Made by a program: the position numbers and the translations under genes
Shown here: positions 63,601-64,000 of the stretch, piece after piece
How positions within the stretch are numbered: position 1 is the stretch's first letter
Layout of the letters: each line of letters starts with the position of its first letter
The notes under the pieces: model-generated
What the model was told of the DNA's origin: nothing
Seen by the model: only the letters and a program-made list of their open reading frames with translations
Database searches by the model: none
DNA from: Saccharibacillus deserti
Lineage (GTDB): Bacteria; Bacillota; Bacilli; Paenibacillales; Paenibacillaceae
Direction of reading: 5' to 3'
Length of the DNA stretch: 64,000 nt
Assembly (NCBI RefSeq): GCF_013618475.1
Contig: NZ_JABJVN010000005.1
Span: 127,203 to 191,202, forward strand

Positions 63601-63908
63601 TGGTCCGTACGACGGCACATCCGGGCGACCTTTCGCCTTCGATGGAGTCCATTCTTTTCACGGGCGAGCATGTTATACTGGACACGATCAAACCGGCCGA
63701 AGACGGAACCGGCCTTATCGTACGGATGTACGAGTCGGCAGGCGGCCGGGAAACGGTCGGACTGAACTTCCGTTACGCGTTCGAGCGTGCGGTCCTGTCC
63801 GGTGCGCTGGAAGAAGACGGCGAAGAGCTTGACCTGATCGAGAACGCCGCGCTGTGGCTTACGTTCAAGCCGTACGAGATCAAGACGGTCAAACTGATCC
63901 GGAGCTAG
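60633..63908 (+). CDS. GH38 alpha-mannosidase
   Basis: 1091-aa cytosolic zinc-dependent alpha-mannosidase, of normal length for bacterial members. After an N-terminal beta domain (about 1-225), the catalytic barrel starts at VGQSHIDIAWLWPVRET (zinc His/Asp). The nucleophile is D353 in EWLPDTFGYCASLPQ; MWVEPDLNIPSGESL and LLNQFHDIIPGSAITE are further signatures. Central and C-terminal beta-sandwich domains fill about 640-1090. No signal peptide, so the substrate is imported. The ATG at 60633 overlaps the same message as GH3 with a 6-base gap and AGAGGAATG before it. It would remove alpha-linked mannose from imported glycans such as yeast mannan or N-glycan fragments. Confidence 0.93.
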   Translation: MQRLNRFIHELSQRQWLRQEELKSWDITRSTYGLPGQYTEIEPYPQGKELNPFPSKNGTTYFFRTKLELPEDWNADTAGLIFDSSGEGLLRVNGASYQGIDDNHTYVTLDLGHVGRTPELEIEMFDIIPEPHDPLNRQATVKPPIASIRSLLVLPNEPVRSLMYTVTVVRDSAVLLPETDFRRVRLIEALHGAMDAFTGLNEEEVRAGSAVSGIEGKLRGRTLEIGGNNAEGREIMVGQSHIDIAWLWPVRETVRKTSRTFSSVDTLMREYPGYLYTQSQPILFDFLKQNDPELFERVKARIREGRWELVGGMWVEPDLNIPSGESLMRQMLYGQRFYQEEFGKISRIEWLPDTFGYCASLPQILKHGGVEYFMTTKLNWNDTNTFPYDLFHWVGIDGTPILSYLNHGVNEHTHPKDVHEHWQSYRQKDKHTEQMLLYGHGDGGGGVTREMLEYIDRAELMVGQPSSRYGTAAEFFDGIRQADPDLPVWRGDLYLELHRGTYTTHAYNKRANRKAEVLYREAELWNVLAAGADEIAALEARENAYTAARIAAADAAGEEPAELSEAERGELLGLGADGRLPALRSHAGYGEALESLHRGWKLILLNQFHDIIPGSAITETYETSDAEYAEVFAEGKRSLDIGTQSLAERIHTEGEGTPYVIFNSLGWYRFATVTIEQAAGQEAYDSEGERLEADYDEGSGSLTVYVPHIPSLGYKTIWLREAGAGAGAEPAAARQEGSSTEKGFPDVWEAPFYTVRFNDRGEIVSLIDKQEEREVIQPGEAANVFQFFHDRPTQWDAWDIDPRFEKQPAGAAELLERSVVASGGVRDILRFRWKLGESIIEQDVIFYKYDRRIDFKTHVSWHEAHKLLKVAFPVDVLAEKATYEIPFGSLERPTHRNTSWEQAQFEVCGHRFADVSERGYGVSLLNDCKYGYDIQGSTIRLSLLRAPKWPDTQADLGEHDFTYSLYPHAGSWVSAHTVQAAAALNQELPVVRTTAHPGDLSPSMESILFTGEHVILDTIKPAEDGTGLIVRMYESAGGRETVGLNFRYAFERAVLSGALEEDGEELDLIENAALWLTFKPYEIKTVKLIRS

Positions 63909-64000
63909 ACCCGAATCGGACCGGACTTGCGGCTTGCGTTCGCTTCGGTCCTTTCGATTCATCTGCCGGCGCCCCGCGGGAATCCGACGGCCTCTTTATA

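Overview
The window looks like a chromosomal segment of a moderately GC-rich (mid-to-upper 50s %, estimated by eye) Gram-positive Firmicute of the Paenibacillaceae, most like Saccharibacillus or Paenibacillus. The reasons are: SLH-domain surface proteins, two sugar ABC transporters each paired with a YesM/YesN-type two-component system, strong AGGAGG-type ribosome binding sites, many GTG and TTG starts, and Bacillus-style adaA, exoA, TerC and RsbQ homologues. No rRNA, tRNA, CRISPR array, insertion sequence or prophage was seen.

Layout. 0-6.2 kb: a multi-pass chemoreceptor, then on the minus strand a very large SLH-anchored GH26 beta-mannanase. 6.8-10 kb: a secreted MORN-repeat protein, a DUF1697 protein, an alpha-carbonic anhydrase whose 5' end is lost, a small protein, and a decayed SUMF1-like gene. 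10.1-15 kb: an RsbQ-type hydrolase with a PAS-GGDEF diguanylate cyclase, then a BMP-family lipoprotein with a chemoreceptor. 15-21 kb: FMN reductase, TerC protein, hydrolase, second MORN protein, YfbR-like phosphohydrolase, amino acid permease. 21.2-27.4 kb: sugar ABC transporter 1 with histidine kinase and response regulator. 27.5-31.5 kb: SLH surface protein and small proteins. 31.6-33.4 kb: RNA ligase plus polynucleotide kinase-HD protein, a likely RNA-repair pair. 33.5-39.3 kb: hydrolase, LysR regulator divergent from an O-methyltransferase, cyclase-family protein, M20 peptidase. 39.35-41.6 kb: adaA-alkA-ogt alkylation-repair operon. 41.7-50.9 kb: cell-wall amidase, DUF3024-like protein, LacI regulator, PRD mini-regulator, remnants of an AraC/SDR gene pair, a chemoreceptor, a PEP mutase-family protein, a secreted coiled-coil protein with an attenuator-like leader, and exonuclease III. 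51.2-63.9 kb: two-component system 2, sugar ABC transporter 2, GH3 glycosidase and GH38 alpha-mannosidase.

How they work together. The surface mannanase, two oligosaccharide importers, their sensors and the cytoplasmic GH3/GH38 enzymes suggest capture and breakdown of mannose-containing glycans. I read four boxes that differ at one position from the CcpA cre consensus, in front of the mannanase, both binding-protein genes and the second sensor, so the set is probably under shared carbon-catabolite control. The three chemoreceptor transcription units each have a sigma-D-like promoter. Specificity of the transporters is inferred from neighbours, not proven. The last 92 bases (63909-64000) hold no gene, only a weak imperfect inverted repeat.
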